This document shows, piece by piece, positions 22,408 to 32,213 of a DNA stretch of 64,000 nucleotides; positions within the stretch are counted from its first letter, which is position 1; each line of letters begins with the position of its first letter. Origin of the DNA: Rhizorhapis suberifaciens (GTDB taxonomy: Bacteria > Pseudomonadota > Alphaproteobacteria > Sphingomonadales > Sphingomonadaceae); the NCBI RefSeq assembly GCF_014200045.1, contig NZ_JACHOV010000010.1, positions 102,825 to 166,824 of the forward strand, written 5' to 3'. The position numbers were made by a program, and so were the translations under genes. The notes under the pieces were generated by a model, which ran no database searches, was not told the DNA's origin, and was given only the letters and a program-made list of their open reading frames with translations.

Positions 22408-24794
22408 GGGCCGAAGACGAAGACGAGCCATTCGTGGGCCCTGAGCCCAAATCATCCGCCGCCATCCTTTCCGCGCTCAAGAAGTCGGAGCGTGAGTTTG
22501 AGGAGTGGCAGGCGACATGCCATGATATTGACGATATCTACAGCCTGCATGGCACCGGTTATGGCGGCATCCGAGGTGAACTCGATAGCTATGGCTGGCA
22601 GGACACCAAGCTAGACCTGTTTTGGGCATCCTATGAAATCCTGAAGCCAGCGGTTTACGCGCGCCCTCCAGTGCCCGCAGTCAAGCCGCTGTTTTCCGAT
22701 AACAAGCCGCTTCAGAACACAACCGCAGAACTGCTTGAGCGCGCGGCCATATCGACCTTCACCCGCACTGGCATTGATGATGTCATGATTGAGGTCAGGG
22801 ACGACCTGATATTCGCCGGACGCGGCGTGCCATGGGTGCGCTATGATACCGACGATGGGCAAAATGTCTGTGTTGAGCATCTTGACCGCACTGATTTTCG
22901 CCATGAGCCCGCCCGCAAATGGGCTGAGGCTGGTTGGGTTGCACGCCAAGCCTGGATGACGAAGCGCGAGATGCGCAAGCGTTTCCGCAAGTTCAGCGGG
23001 GATGCGTACAAAGACGCCAAGTTCATGACCAAGCGGGACGATGAGCATGGCGAAGACCAGCAATCCCAGACCCGCAAGGCTGGTGTTTGGGAAGTCTGGC
23101 ACAAGGCTGACAACAAGGTTTATTGGGTCACTGAGGGCGTTGATGTCCTGCTGGACAGCGACGAGCCGGAACTGAAGTTATCGGGCTTCTTCCCCTGTCC
23201 CCGCCCAGCCTATGGCACATTGCGGCGCCGGTCTCTCGTGCCAGTTCCTGATTGGGAACGGTATGCCATCCACTTCAACAAGATCAGCGTGCTTACGGGC
23301 CGTATCTATCTGTTGTTGGAGAAGGTGAAGCTGAAAGGGTTGATCCCTGCTGGTGGCGATATTGGAGATGCTGTTGAAACCCTGATGAAGGCGGACGACG
23401 ACGAAATCCTGATCCCTGTCCCTGGGGCTGCGCTGATCGCAGGCGGCACGACCAACTTCGTTCAGTGGATGCCTCTTGCCGAGGTGGCTACGGCCATTCA
23501 GGGGTTGATCCAGGCACGTGCGCAGCTGATCGACGACTTCTACCAGCTATCCGGTATTTCGGACATTATGCGCGGCGCAACTGAGGCTGAGGAAACCTTG
23601 GGTGCCCAGCAACTCAAGAGTCAGTACGGTTCGGTTCGCGTCCGCTGTAAGATTGATGAGCTTCAACGTGTTGCCGCTGATGCTGTGAAGATCGCGGCCG
23701 AGATTATTGCCGAGAAGTTCAGCAAAGAAACGCTGCTTGAAATGGCGCAGATGGAGATTCCGACCAAAGCGGATATCGAGAAGCGCATCAAGGAAATCGA
23801 GAAGGCGGCCAAGGGCGAACTGGAAGCTTTGGCGAACAAGGCCAAGGAAGCTGCCACACAGGCTATGCAGCAGGGTCAAGAGGGCGATCCGGCCCAGATG
23901 CAGGCACAGGCACAGCAGGCGTTCCAACAGGCTCAACAGCAAATCCTTGCGAAATATGCTCCGATGTTGGCCGATGCAGAGGCGCAAGTCCCTATTGAGG
24001 ACGTAATGACGCTGCTCCGCGATGACCGTGCCCGCAGTTTTGCTTTCGAGATTGAAACCGACAGCACGATCCTGACCGATGAGATGCAGGAGAAGCAATC
24101 CCGCAACGAATTCATGGGGGCTTTCACCCAGGCTAGCCAAGCGCTGATGCAGATGGCGGCTATGGGCGAAGAAGGCGCAAAGCTAGCTGGCGAAATGATG
24201 AAGTTCGTCCTCGCGCCGTACCGTGTCGGCAGGCAGATGAACGGCGTGATCGACGAGTTCATTGATGCAGCGCCACAAATGGCTGAGGCCGCTCGCGCTG
24301 CTGCTGGTGGCGGAGAATCCGCTGAACTGGTCGAGGCTAACAACAAGCTAGCCGAGGCTGAACAGATGAAGGCTCAAGCCGCCATGGCTGGGGTCCAAGC
24401 GAAAGCCGCGCTGGATCAGGCTGAGAACCAGCGCAAGTTCGCGGAATTGCAGGCCAAGTCCCAGAACGATCAGGCGAAATTGCAGCAGGAAAACCAGAAG
24501 CTGCAACTGCAACTGGCGGACATGGCGACGAAAGCCGAGGAAACCGACGCCAAGATCAACAAGATGCAGGCCGAAACCGCGAAAATCCTCTCCAGTATCG
24601 GGTTGGATGAGCGGCGCCAGAACCTTGAGGAATACCGCACCTCGTCCGACCAGCAGGCGCGACAGGTAGACCAGCAGATGGCTGTGGAAGGTGCGCAGAC
24701 CGAACGCGGCTTCCGCGAGCGCGGCGAGGAACGCGCTGACCGGCAGCAGGAATTCTCGGAACGATCAGCAGAGATGGAGGCCGATAATGGCTGA
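22404..24794 (+). CDS. Portal protein (podovirus type)
   Basis: 796 residues. The long N-terminal and central part (LDLFWASYEILKPAVYARPP, RHEPARKWAEAGWVARQAWM, GTLRRRSLVPVPDWERYAIH) matches large podovirus portals. The C-terminal 300 residues are a Gln/Ala-rich coiled coil, as in portals with a long helical barrel. It forms the dodecameric DNA gate at one capsid vertex and binds the terminase and adaptor. Full length. Confidence 0.92.
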   Translation: MRAEDEDEPFVGPEPKSSAAILSALKKSEREFEEWQATCHDIDDIYSLHGTGYGGIRGELDSYGWQDTKLDLFWASYEILKPAVYARPPVPAVKPLFSDNKPLQNTTAELLERAAISTFTRTGIDDVMIEVRDDLIFAGRGVPWVRYDTDDGQNVCVEHLDRTDFRHEPARKWAEAGWVARQAWMTKREMRKRFRKFSGDAYKDAKFMTKRDDEHGEDQQSQTRKAGVWEVWHKADNKVYWVTEGVDVLLDSDEPELKLSGFFPCPRPAYGTLRRRSLVPVPDWERYAIHFNKISVLTGRIYLLLEKVKLKGLIPAGGDIGDAVETLMKADDDEILIPVPGAALIAGGTTNFVQWMPLAEVATAIQGLIQARAQLIDDFYQLSGISDIMRGATEAEETLGAQQLKSQYGSVRVRCKIDELQRVAADAVKIAAEIIAEKFSKETLLEMAQMEIPTKADIEKRIKEIEKAAKGELEALANKAKEAATQAMQQGQEGDPAQMQAQAQQAFQQAQQQILAKYAPMLADAEAQVPIEDVMTLLRDDRARSFAFEIETDSTILTDEMQEKQSRNEFMGAFTQASQALMQMAAMGEEGAKLAGEMMKFVLAPYRVGRQMNGVIDEFIDAAPQMAEAARAAAGGGESAELVEANNKLAEAEQMKAQAAMAGVQAKAALDQAENQRKFAELQAKSQNDQAKLQQENQKLQLQLADMATKAEETDAKINKMQAETAKILSSIGLDERRQNLEEYRTSSDQQARQVDQQMAVEGAQTERGFRERGEERADRQQEFSERSAEMEADNG

Positions 24795-25041
24795 TACATT
24801 CACAACGCAAATGAATAAGACAAATCCGGCGACAACTCATTTTGCAGTTGTTCCGGATGATGAAGATGATTTCGCGATTATTCCAAGGGCTATTTATTGC
24901 CAGGAAGCGGGGACAGCCCAAATTGTTGACGCAGCGGGGACTGTGCTTCCGTACACAATGACTGCTGGTCAGGTCATTACATTCAGGGGTGTTCGTATCA
25001 ATGCCACGAGCACGACTGGAACTTATTACGGTTGGTATTGA
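24787..25041 (+). CDS. Small structural protein (decoration-like), 84 aa
   Basis: Starts inside the end of the portal gene (ATG 24787). A beta-rich small domain, DDFAIIPRAIYCQEAGTAQI, VDAAGTVLPYTMTAGQVITF, ending in a conserved-looking NATSTTGTYYGWY. Similar minidomains occur in phage head or collar decoration proteins. Assignment by appearance and place. Confidence 0.55.
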   Translation: MADTFTTQMNKTNPATTHFAVVPDDEDDFAIIPRAIYCQEAGTAQIVDAAGTVLPYTMTAGQVITFRGVRINATSTTGTYYGWY

Positions 25042-25053
25042 AGGAGAATTGAA

Positions 25054-25374
25054 ATGGCTGCTAATGCACAAAGACTGATTGCCCTGGCAATGGTGCCGGA
25101 ACTGGCGAAGGAAGTCGCTGCACAGATTGATGACAATCTACCGGTTGAGCCTGGCTCGATTGAGGACGCTGATATTGCTGCTGATGCTGCCATTGCAACG
25201 TCGAAGCTCGCAGATGGAACCGAAATCGCAGCGCTTGTTGCAGTGGAAACCGAACTGTCTGCGTTGGCCGCGTCCGATCTGGTGACGGCCGTTGCCGCCC
25301 CCGCCGTCTATTCCGAGGTGGCCGCCGACATCGCCGCCGCATTGGTCGCTGCTGGCTTGATGCAGGCTGAGTAA
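25054..25374 (+). CDS. Ala-rich virion protein (head-fibre-like), 106 aa
   Basis: AGGAGAATTGAAATG start. Helical, Ala/Asp/Val-rich repeats (DADIAADAAIATSKLADGTE) and a short C-terminal helix (IAAALVAAGLMQAE) resemble fibrous head appendages. Precise role uncertain. Confidence 0.5.
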   Translation: MAANAQRLIALAMVPELAKEVAAQIDDNLPVEPGSIEDADIAADAAIATSKLADGTEIAALVAVETELSALAASDLVTAVAAPAVYSEVAADIAAALVAAGLMQAE

Positions 25375-25376
25375 CC

Positions 25377-25766
25377 ATGGCTAACCTCGTCCGCATAGAG
25401 CCATCATTGTTCCGGGCGGACGAGGTGTGGTTTGTTTTTGATGATGGGCGCAAATGCCTTCGCAAGACAACTCCACCTGAGGTTCCGGCACGTTCGGACT
25501 TCCCATGTCCCATGATCCGACGTGACAGCATTGATCCGTGTTTTGGCATGGATGGCCGGATGCATGACAGCATGGCCTCCTATCGTCGCACCCTGCGACC
25601 GGACGGCAATCCTCAAGGCGAGCGGTATATCGAGCTTGGCAATGAAAGCCTGCCACATGTTGAGCAGAAGATCGACCGCCAGCAGCGGCGTGACGACATC
25701 AAGGCCGCCATCCAGGACGTGAAATACGGGCGCGTCCCTCCCACACCAACGAGTATCGAACCATGA
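25377..25766 (+). CDS. Conserved podovirus protein between portal and scaffold, 129 aa
   Basis: MANLVRIEPSLFRADEVWFV, then SDFPCPMIRRDSIDPCFGMD and DSMASYRRTLRPDGNPQGER. Proteins like this lie between portal and scaffold in alphaproteobacterial podoviruses; the function is not known to me. ATGA overlap with the scaffold. Confidence 0.65.
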   Translation: MANLVRIEPSLFRADEVWFVFDDGRKCLRKTTPPEVPARSDFPCPMIRRDSIDPCFGMDGRMHDSMASYRRTLRPDGNPQGERYIELGNESLPHVEQKIDRQQRRDDIKAAIQDVKYGRVPPTPTSIEP

Positions 25767-26956
25767 GCGATTTTGCTTCGGAAACAATGACGCCGGAAAC
25801 CTCTTCGACCATGCTGGATACCCAGCTGGGCACTGAGGCCAGTGGCGGCGGCGCACCCCGCACGCTTGAGACAGAGGCGAAGGAACCGAGCCTACGTGAT
25901 ACCATCTCTGCGGTGGTTAAGGAGGACGCCAAGGCTGTCGAAGAGCCCAAGAAGGACGAAGGCGCGACGGAGGAAAAGACCGACACAGAGGCGGCCAAGA
26001 AACCGGAGGTTAAACCCGATGAGAAGCCGGCTGATAAGGATGATCCGAAGGCGCGTGATGAAACCGGGAAATTCACGCCAAAGCAGGGTGAGGAAGCCCA
26101 GAAGGCTACCGCCGATGAAGCCAAGCCTGGCGAGCCCGTAAAGCATCCAGAGCCACCCAAGAACTTCCTTCCGGACAGCAAGGATGTGTGGCGCAATGTG
26201 CCACGTCCGGTCAGGCGTGACATCGAGAACATGACGCGGGAATTCGAGGAAAAAGAGCAGCGCTATCAGGTGGCCAACCAGCGCTATGAGACGATCAGGG
26301 ACTTCGACGAACTAGCCAAGAGCAATGGCCGCGAGCTGCGCGAAAGCCTCATGAAGGTGCATGAGATCGAAACCGAGCTTCAGAAAAACCCCATCGCCGG
26401 CCTGAACAAGATCCTCATGGAGGTAGGACCGCGTAAAGCTGATGGACAGCCGGTATCTCTGTTTGAAGTGGCCCAATACATCGTCCAGCAGGGGCCGCAA
26501 GGTTATCAGCAGATGGTGGCTCAAGGGCAGCAGCAGCCACAACAACCCCAGACTGACCCGCGTGTTCAGCAGCTTGAGCAGCAACTGGCGCAGATGCAGG
26601 AGCAGCAGGTCGCCGCGCAGATCATCGAACCGTTCAAGGTCGACCACCCGCGTTACGACGAGTTGCAGGACGATATTGCGTTTTTCCTGCAATCGGGTAA
26701 GATATCGCCTAGCTTGAGCCCATTAGATCGGCTTGAGGCTGCTTATGATATGGCTGTGCGGATCAATCCGCCTTCGCATGTTGACCAGCCCGCCGACGAA
26801 GGCCCTGCCAATCCCCGCCGCGCTGACGATAGCCTCAGCGGCAGCAAATCCATCAAGTCCGCGCCGGGAGCTGTATCACCAGACATGGAACCCGAACGCG
26901 GAGGTTCAATCCGCGACTTGCTGCAAGACGAGCTGAAACGAGTGAAGCGGTCTTAG
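25763..26956 (+). CDS. Scaffold protein
   Basis: 397 residues, very rich in Glu, Lys, Pro and Ala in the first third (about 45-130, low complexity), then coiled-coil segments (NMTREFEEKEQRYQVANQRY) and a Gln-rich tract. It directly precedes the capsid gene, the usual place of scaffolds that shape the prohead and then leave. Composition and position carry the call. Confidence 0.8.
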   Translation: MSDFASETMTPETSSTMLDTQLGTEASGGGAPRTLETEAKEPSLRDTISAVVKEDAKAVEEPKKDEGATEEKTDTEAAKKPEVKPDEKPADKDDPKARDETGKFTPKQGEEAQKATADEAKPGEPVKHPEPPKNFLPDSKDVWRNVPRPVRRDIENMTREFEEKEQRYQVANQRYETIRDFDELAKSNGRELRESLMKVHEIETELQKNPIAGLNKILMEVGPRKADGQPVSLFEVAQYIVQQGPQGYQQMVAQGQQQPQQPQTDPRVQQLEQQLAQMQEQQVAAQIIEPFKVDHPRYDELQDDIAFFLQSGKISPSLSPLDRLEAAYDMAVRINPPSHVDQPADEGPANPRRADDSLSGSKSIKSAPGAVSPDMEPERGGSIRDLLQDELKRVKRS

Positions 26957-26981
26957 AGCTGTCCCACGGGGAGTTTCATGA

Positions 26982-27992
26982 ATGCCTATCAATCCAGATC
27001 GCAATTACGGGCAGATTCTCACTGCCTCGGTGGCGCGCCGCTCGCGCATGGTTCAGGATATTGTCTATAACGCGACACCTCTGACCGCCATCCTTCGGGA
27101 TCGTGGCCGGATTAAGGTCAAGCGTGCGGGCGGCCCGGAGCTTCGCATCCCGGTAGAGTTCGATAAGCTGTCGGCTCAGTGGTTCACCGGCTATGACAAG
27201 CTGGAGATCACGCCCAAGGAACTGCTGAATTCCGCTGTGTTCAACTGGTCCCGCGTCGTCGGCATGTTCTCGCTGAACGGCACGGAACTGATGTACAATC
27301 AGGGTGAAGAAGAAGTTATCGACCTGATGGAATTCTACATCGATTCCGCTGAAAAGTCGGTCAAGGAAAGCTGGGAAACAGCTCTTGTTGGCGATGGCAC
27401 GGCGGATGGCGGACGTCAGATGATCGGCCTTGGGGGCGCCGTTCCCATTCTCCCGAACACCGGCATTTACGGCGGTATTGACCGTGGCACCGTCACTAAT
27501 TGGCGGACAAGCACGTTCGACATTCCCGCAGGCGATGTCTCCGGTTTCACCACCTGGGACAGCACAACCGTTCGCCAGATCATCAATCGCATTGCGCTGG
27601 CCCGCTCGCGGAACGGTCGGTATGCGGATCTGCTGATTGCCGATGCGCTGTCTTATGAGGCTATCGACGCCTCATTTGTGGCCCATCAACGCATTGTTTC
27701 CGAACGTCTGGGCAAGCTCGGGTTCTCCGGACTGTCCTATATCACGCCAGCAGGGCCGGTGGATATCCTCGCAGCGGGCGGTATCGGCAACGTCATGCCT
27801 GCAAGCACGGTGTTTGGCATCGATACGGACGGCCTGTCTATCTGGGAGTTTCCGGGACAGCAGTTCGTACCGTTCCACCCCGGCAACGGCATGCGCCCGA
27901 TCAATCAGGACGCTGTGGCCCAAGGTATCGTCTGGAGCGGCCAGCTTGTGTTGGAAAACCCGTTATTTTCGTACCGCATCATTACGGCTTAA
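26982..27992 (+). CDS. Major capsid protein
   Basis: 336 residues. MPINPDRNYGQILTASVARR, ALVGDGTADGGRQMIGLGGA and FSYRIITA are typical of the HK97-fold capsids of podoviruses with this gene order. Preceded by GGGGAG. No pro-peptide is obvious. Complete. Confidence 0.9.
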   Translation: MPINPDRNYGQILTASVARRSRMVQDIVYNATPLTAILRDRGRIKVKRAGGPELRIPVEFDKLSAQWFTGYDKLEITPKELLNSAVFNWSRVVGMFSLNGTELMYNQGEEEVIDLMEFYIDSAEKSVKESWETALVGDGTADGGRQMIGLGGAVPILPNTGIYGGIDRGTVTNWRTSTFDIPAGDVSGFTTWDSTTVRQIINRIALARSRNGRYADLLIADALSYEAIDASFVAHQRIVSERLGKLGFSGLSYITPAGPVDILAAGGIGNVMPASTVFGIDTDGLSIWEFPGQQFVPFHPGNGMRPINQDAVAQGIVWSGQLVLENPLFSYRIITA

Positions 27993-28004
27993 GGAGTAAG
28001 GAAC

Positions 28005-28361
28005 ATGGTATTTCGCACCAATCCCAGCCTTGGACCGAACATCGAACAGGTCGTGACCGCTGACGATGTTTGGTATGAAGGCCCTGGCCGTGGCGCGGCT
28101 GGCGCTGGTCAGGTCGGTAGCCCTCAACTTGGCGATACCTGCTTTGGCGATGACGGACGTCTGCGTATGTGGGTCGAAGCATCCGGCACGATTGCCGATG
28201 CCGCGGCTCCTGGCACGCAGGTATCCATCACTGTTACCGGCGAGGACAATGTGACCGCTGCTACTGGCGCGGGTGGCTGGTATGCGCCTCCCACCACGGT
28301 CTACGGCACGGACATTCTGGCCGGGGATCGCTTCTGGGCGGCCAAGGGCACCGCGCCCTGA
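28005..28361 (+). CDS. Putative capsid decoration protein, 118 aa
   Basis: Beta-rich, Gly/Ala/Thr-rich sequence (GRGAAGAGQVGSPQLGDTCF, TQVSITVTGEDNVTAATGAG) immediately after the capsid gene with AGGAG upstream, the usual place of cementing proteins. Confidence 0.6.
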   Translation: MVFRTNPSLGPNIEQVVTADDVWYEGPGRGAAGAGQVGSPQLGDTCFGDDGRLRMWVEASGTIADAAAPGTQVSITVTGEDNVTAATGAGGWYAPPTTVYGTDILAGDRFWAAKGTAP

Positions 28362-28425
28362 TGACTGATGGGCGGGGCTTAACGGTCCCGCCCTTTCCTT
28401 TCCCTTATCCCTCCGGAGCAAGCAC

Positions 28426-29157
28426 ATGACCCGCGTTGTAGAAATCGACCCCCGTGAAATCACCATCACCCCTGTTTTCAAGTATATCGAGCTGGAGAAT
28501 GTGCCGAAGTCAGAGGCAGCAGGCCATCTCGTTTTGGAAACCAAGGAGGTTGTTGAGGTCCGGTTTGCTGGCTCCAAGAACTATTCTCCGACCTTCCCCG
28601 TCGATGCCATGTACCGCCGCGAAGGCAATCAGGTTATCACCTATGCGCAGCGCTGGGCGGACCAATTCCGCGCCTTCAAGGAGGGTAGTCCTCAGGAAGC
28701 TATGGGCACGCCGCTGGAAATGCTCCGCCCCCATGGAGTTACCCCTGAGCAGGTTTCTCTTTGCAAGGCTCTCCGCATTTACAGCATTGAGGCGCTTCAT
28801 CACCTTGAAGGACAGCAACTCAAGTCCCTTGGCATGAACGCCAACAAGCTCAAGGATGCGGCCCGCGCCTTCATGGCAAGCCGCATGACGGCCACCAACG
28901 CATTGAGCGAGATCGAAGCACTGAAGGCGGAGATTGAGAAGCTGAAGGCGGCGCAGGCGGTTTCTACGCTTCCTCCCGTCCAAGACATGAAGCCGGAAGA
29001 GATCGAAGCGGTTGTGAAGGCCGCTGATGATGCCTTTGCCGACATGAGCGAAGACGAGCTGAAGGGCGAAATCGCCAAGATTACAGGGACTCGTCCTCGC
29101 GGAAACCCAAGCCGAGCAACGCTGGTATCCTCACTTGAGGAACTCTTGGCAGCTTAA
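28426..29157 (+). CDS. Hypothetical virion assembly protein, 243 aa
   Basis: The N-terminal 100 residues contain YSPTFPVDAMYRREGNQVIT and YAQRWADQFRAFKEG, typical of a phage head protein family of unknown role; a helix-hairpin-helix-like segment follows (QLKSLGMNANKLKDAARAFM), then a coiled coil (ALSEIEALKAEIEKLKAAQA) and a SAP-like C-terminus (DELKGEIAKITGTRPRG). Likely a head-tail region protein; function inferred from place. Confidence 0.55.
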   Translation: MTRVVEIDPREITITPVFKYIELENVPKSEAAGHLVLETKEVVEVRFAGSKNYSPTFPVDAMYRREGNQVITYAQRWADQFRAFKEGSPQEAMGTPLEMLRPHGVTPEQVSLCKALRIYSIEALHHLEGQQLKSLGMNANKLKDAARAFMASRMTATNALSEIEALKAEIEKLKAAQAVSTLPPVQDMKPEEIEAVVKAADDAFADMSEDELKGEIAKITGTRPRGNPSRATLVSSLEELLAA

Positions 29158-29169
29158 AGGAGCCCAGTT

Positions 29170-29871
29170 GTGGCCATTCTCGCCGCCATGCAATCCGCTT
29201 CAATCAAGCTGATAGGGCGCAAGCCCGGCACGTTTTTTGGCGCGTCTGGTCAGTACGAGGCGGAAATATGCGACCTCATCAATGAGGTGGCGGAGGATGT
29301 GGCGAAATACCGCGACTGGCAAGACTTGGGCCGCACGCACACATTGAACGGCAATGGCACGGTAGACAGTTTTCCGCTCCCAACCGATTATGATCGAATG
29401 CTCCAGGACTCTGATGTGCAGGATCTGGAAAGCTGGGCATGGGGCTATTTCCGCTATCCCAACATCAACCAGTTTCTGTTCGACCAGGCACGCGGGTTCA
29501 TAGCGCAGCCTGGCGGGTGGATCATCTATGGTGGGGAGATGCAGTTTTCTCCGGCACCGGCCACAGGCGCAACCGCGACATTCCCCTATATCACCAAGAA
29601 TTGGGCGCTGGATGATGCCGATCAACCCAAGGCCGCGTTTACGGCTGACACAGACAGTTTTCTATTGCCTGAACGCCTACTGATCCTCGCGCTGGTATGG
29701 CGCTGGAGGGAAAACAAGAAGTTGGATGCCTCCGGAGATCAGGAAGCCTTTATCAAAGCGCTTGATGAATATGCGGCGAAGGATGGTGGGAGCCGCATTC
29801 AGCGCAGCAATGCGCGGCGATATTTTCCCGGCACGCGCGCGGCGTGGCCTCGGGCATTGGGTCCGGCCTGA
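29170..29871 (+). CDS. Phage adaptor protein (head-tail connector)
   Basis: 233 residues from GTG 29170 with AAAGGAG upstream. YEAEICDLINEVAEDVAKYR, DWQDLGRTHTLNGNGT and YGGEMQFSPAPATGATATFP, followed by LPERLLILALVWRWRENKKL, are the pattern of adaptor proteins that dock under the portal in short-tailed phages. Confidence 0.8.
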   Translation: MAILAAMQSASIKLIGRKPGTFFGASGQYEAEICDLINEVAEDVAKYRDWQDLGRTHTLNGNGTVDSFPLPTDYDRMLQDSDVQDLESWAWGYFRYPNINQFLFDQARGFIAQPGGWIIYGGEMQFSPAPATGATATFPYITKNWALDDADQPKAAFTADTDSFLLPERLLILALVWRWRENKKLDASGDQEAFIKALDEYAAKDGGSRIQRSNARRYFPGTRAAWPRALGPA

Positions 29872-31790
29872 TGTATGCGCGCCGCGCCACGCGCCCTAAG
29901 CCCAGAACATCGCAGTCGAAGAAATGGATTGCGCCTATCGCTGGCTGGATAGCCAACCGGGCGCTTTCCGATCCTAAATCACTCGACGGCCCTGGCGCTG
30001 AAATCCTCGATAATTTCTATCCCAAGGCAACAAGCGTTGTTCTTCGCCGGGGCAAGCAGCGTTACGCGACATTGGAAGACGAAACTCTTCCGGTCACAGC
30101 TCTGTTTTCCTACCGCAACGGCCTAAATGAGCGACTTTTCGCCGCCAATGAATCCAAGATTTACGACCTGACCACAGTGCCATTCCCATTTGGCGCAGAG
30201 ATTGTGACTGAGGATGGGGATACGATAGAAACCGAGACAGGCGATTTCTTTGGCTGGTCATCCACCAGTGGCCTTGATGTCATGGGTGGATTCAATGGCG
30301 GTGACTGGATCGTTACGCAATTCGCCACGACTGGCGGTGTCTATTTGATCGGTGTCAATGGCGTTGACACCGGCTTTATATTCGATGGCGAGGATTTCTA
30401 CCCTTATGTCCAGGGTGGCGTGTCGCGTCTTAATTATGATGCGGAGACGGTTTCGTTCACTGAAGGCGACACGGTAACAGGCGGAACGTCTGGAGCCACG
30501 GCCACGGTCTGGCGCGTCGTCGATCAAGGCTCTGGAACGGGCTATCTGTTGATTTATGACATTGTAGGTGGCCCATTCCAGGACAACGAGACCCTGACTG
30601 ATGGTGATGGGGGCAGCGCGGACGCCGTTGGGGTTGAGGCGCTCACGATACCCGGCGCGACGTTCGGCGCGGGTTTGACCAGTGCTGACATGTCCTTTGT
30701 CTGGGTCTACAAAAATCGCCTCTGGTTCGCCCAGAAGGACAGCATGAATGCATGGTTCATGACTGCGCTGGATGCAGTGGGCGGCGCGACTGACGTTTTC
30801 CCGCTCGGTGGCGTGTTCACCATTGGTGGCTCATTGCTCTTTGGTGCGTCATGGTCATTGGATGCCGGTGGAGCCGAGGGGTTATCCGCGCAATGCATTT
30901 TCGTTTCCTCCCTTGGAGAGGTGGCTGTCTATCAGGGCGCCGACCCTCAAGAGGCATCGACTTGGAATCAGGCTGGCATTTATCGGATTGGCAAGCCATT
31001 AGGCAACCGCGCGTTCATTCGCGGCGGCGGCGATTTGGCGATTGCGACGAGCGTTGGGCTTGTTCCGCTATCCAAGGCTATTTCGCTCGACGTGACAGCG
31101 CTGAATGTGGCGAGCGTCTCGTATAAGATTTCCGATGCGTGGAGTACGGCCCTAACTGATCGGGGGGACAGCAACTGGATTTGCGAGATATGGCCGGAAG
31201 CAAAAATGGCCGTTGTGTCCCCGCCTGACTTAATAGGATCAACATCCCCGGTGTTGTTCATATCGAACACGGATACCGGGGCCTGGGCACGCTTCACAGG
31301 ATGGCATGCCTTGGCAATGGAGGTCTTCCGAGGGCGACTGTATTTTGGTTCACCAGAAGGCCGGGTTTATACGGCGAACGTCGCCGGGAATGATGATGGC
31401 GACACATACACCGGTATCGTTATGCCCCTGTTTGAGGACTTAGGCAGCGTGGGGTCAGCCAAGATCGGGAAGATGGCGCGTGCGCGCGGGCTTGCCAGCG
31501 CGTCCCTGAATGACAGCATAAATATGATGGTGGATTTTAATCGGAATGCGCCATCAGCTCCGAACGCAACTGCTCTATCGTCGCCCAATGTCTGGGATGC
31601 TGGCATATGGGGGCAAAGCACTTGGGGCTCTCCGTCGCCCACTGTTATCAGCCAAGCGTGGAGATCGATCGGCGGTGTCGGCTATAGCTTGAGCCTTTGC
31701 TATCAGGTTACGAGCGGAAGTGTCGCGCCTCTTGATGCTGAACTGATCGACATGGAAATGCTGTATACGACTGCGGAACTGGTGACTTAG
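29871..31790 (+). CDS. Tail hub/nozzle-like protein
   Basis: 639 residues from ATG 29871 (TGATG overlap with the adaptor stop; a GTG 27 bases upstream is an alternative). NRALSDPKSLDGPGAEILDN, FYPKATSVVLRRGKQRYATL and a long beta-rich body with repeated GAS/GDT motifs (SFTEGDTVTGGTSGATATVW) suggest a nozzle or tail-tube protein of a podovirus. Its position after the adaptor fits. Confidence 0.75.
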   Translation: MYARRATRPKPRTSQSKKWIAPIAGWIANRALSDPKSLDGPGAEILDNFYPKATSVVLRRGKQRYATLEDETLPVTALFSYRNGLNERLFAANESKIYDLTTVPFPFGAEIVTEDGDTIETETGDFFGWSSTSGLDVMGGFNGGDWIVTQFATTGGVYLIGVNGVDTGFIFDGEDFYPYVQGGVSRLNYDAETVSFTEGDTVTGGTSGATATVWRVVDQGSGTGYLLIYDIVGGPFQDNETLTDGDGGSADAVGVEALTIPGATFGAGLTSADMSFVWVYKNRLWFAQKDSMNAWFMTALDAVGGATDVFPLGGVFTIGGSLLFGASWSLDAGGAEGLSAQCIFVSSLGEVAVYQGADPQEASTWNQAGIYRIGKPLGNRAFIRGGGDLAIATSVGLVPLSKAISLDVTALNVASVSYKISDAWSTALTDRGDSNWICEIWPEAKMAVVSPPDLIGSTSPVLFISNTDTGAWARFTGWHALAMEVFRGRLYFGSPEGRVYTANVAGNDDGDTYTGIVMPLFEDLGSVGSAKIGKMARARGLASASLNDSINMMVDFNRNAPSAPNATALSSPNVWDAGIWGQSTWGSPSPTVISQAWRSIGGVGYSLSLCYQVTSGSVAPLDAELIDMEMLYTTAELVT

Positions 31791-32195
31791 ATGATTGTCG
31801 CTGATGATCGTGTTGCCCGCTTTGTCTCCGAAAAACTGAACTTCGGCCTGTGCCCGCCTTACACAGCCTTAGGTATCGAGAAGGATGGGGAAATCATCGC
31901 GGGCGCGATCTTCAATGTATTCGAGGGCGTTTCAATCCACGTTAGTGTTGCAGGCAAAGGGTGGACCCGTGATTTTCTCAAGGCTGTCGGAACTTATGTG
32001 TTCGATCAGCTTGGATGCGAAAGAATGACAGCAACCACTGAACAAGAAGATGTGATAAAACTGGCTTGTAGATTGGGCGGCCAAGTCGAGGGTGTTCTTA
32101 GAAATCAATTTGGCGCTGGCCGCGATGGCACCGTAGTAGGCATATTGCGGAAAGAATACAGATTTGCTAGAGTTGCCGCGACCGAGTGCGGCTGA
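31791..32195 (+). CDS. GNAT-type acetyltransferase-like phage protein
   Basis: 134 residues. Compact GNAT fold signs: IAGAIFNVFEGVSIHVSVAG, WTRDFLKAVGTYVFDQLGCE and a C-terminal GRDGTVVGILRKEY strand. Related small GNAT proteins are found among podovirus tail genes; the substrate is unknown. It starts directly after the nozzle stop. Confidence 0.8.
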   Translation: MIVADDRVARFVSEKLNFGLCPPYTALGIEKDGEIIAGAIFNVFEGVSIHVSVAGKGWTRDFLKAVGTYVFDQLGCERMTATTEQEDVIKLACRLGGQVEGVLRNQFGAGRDGTVVGILRKEYRFARVAATECG

Positions 32196-32213
32196 AGACC
32201 TTCACGCGCTTCC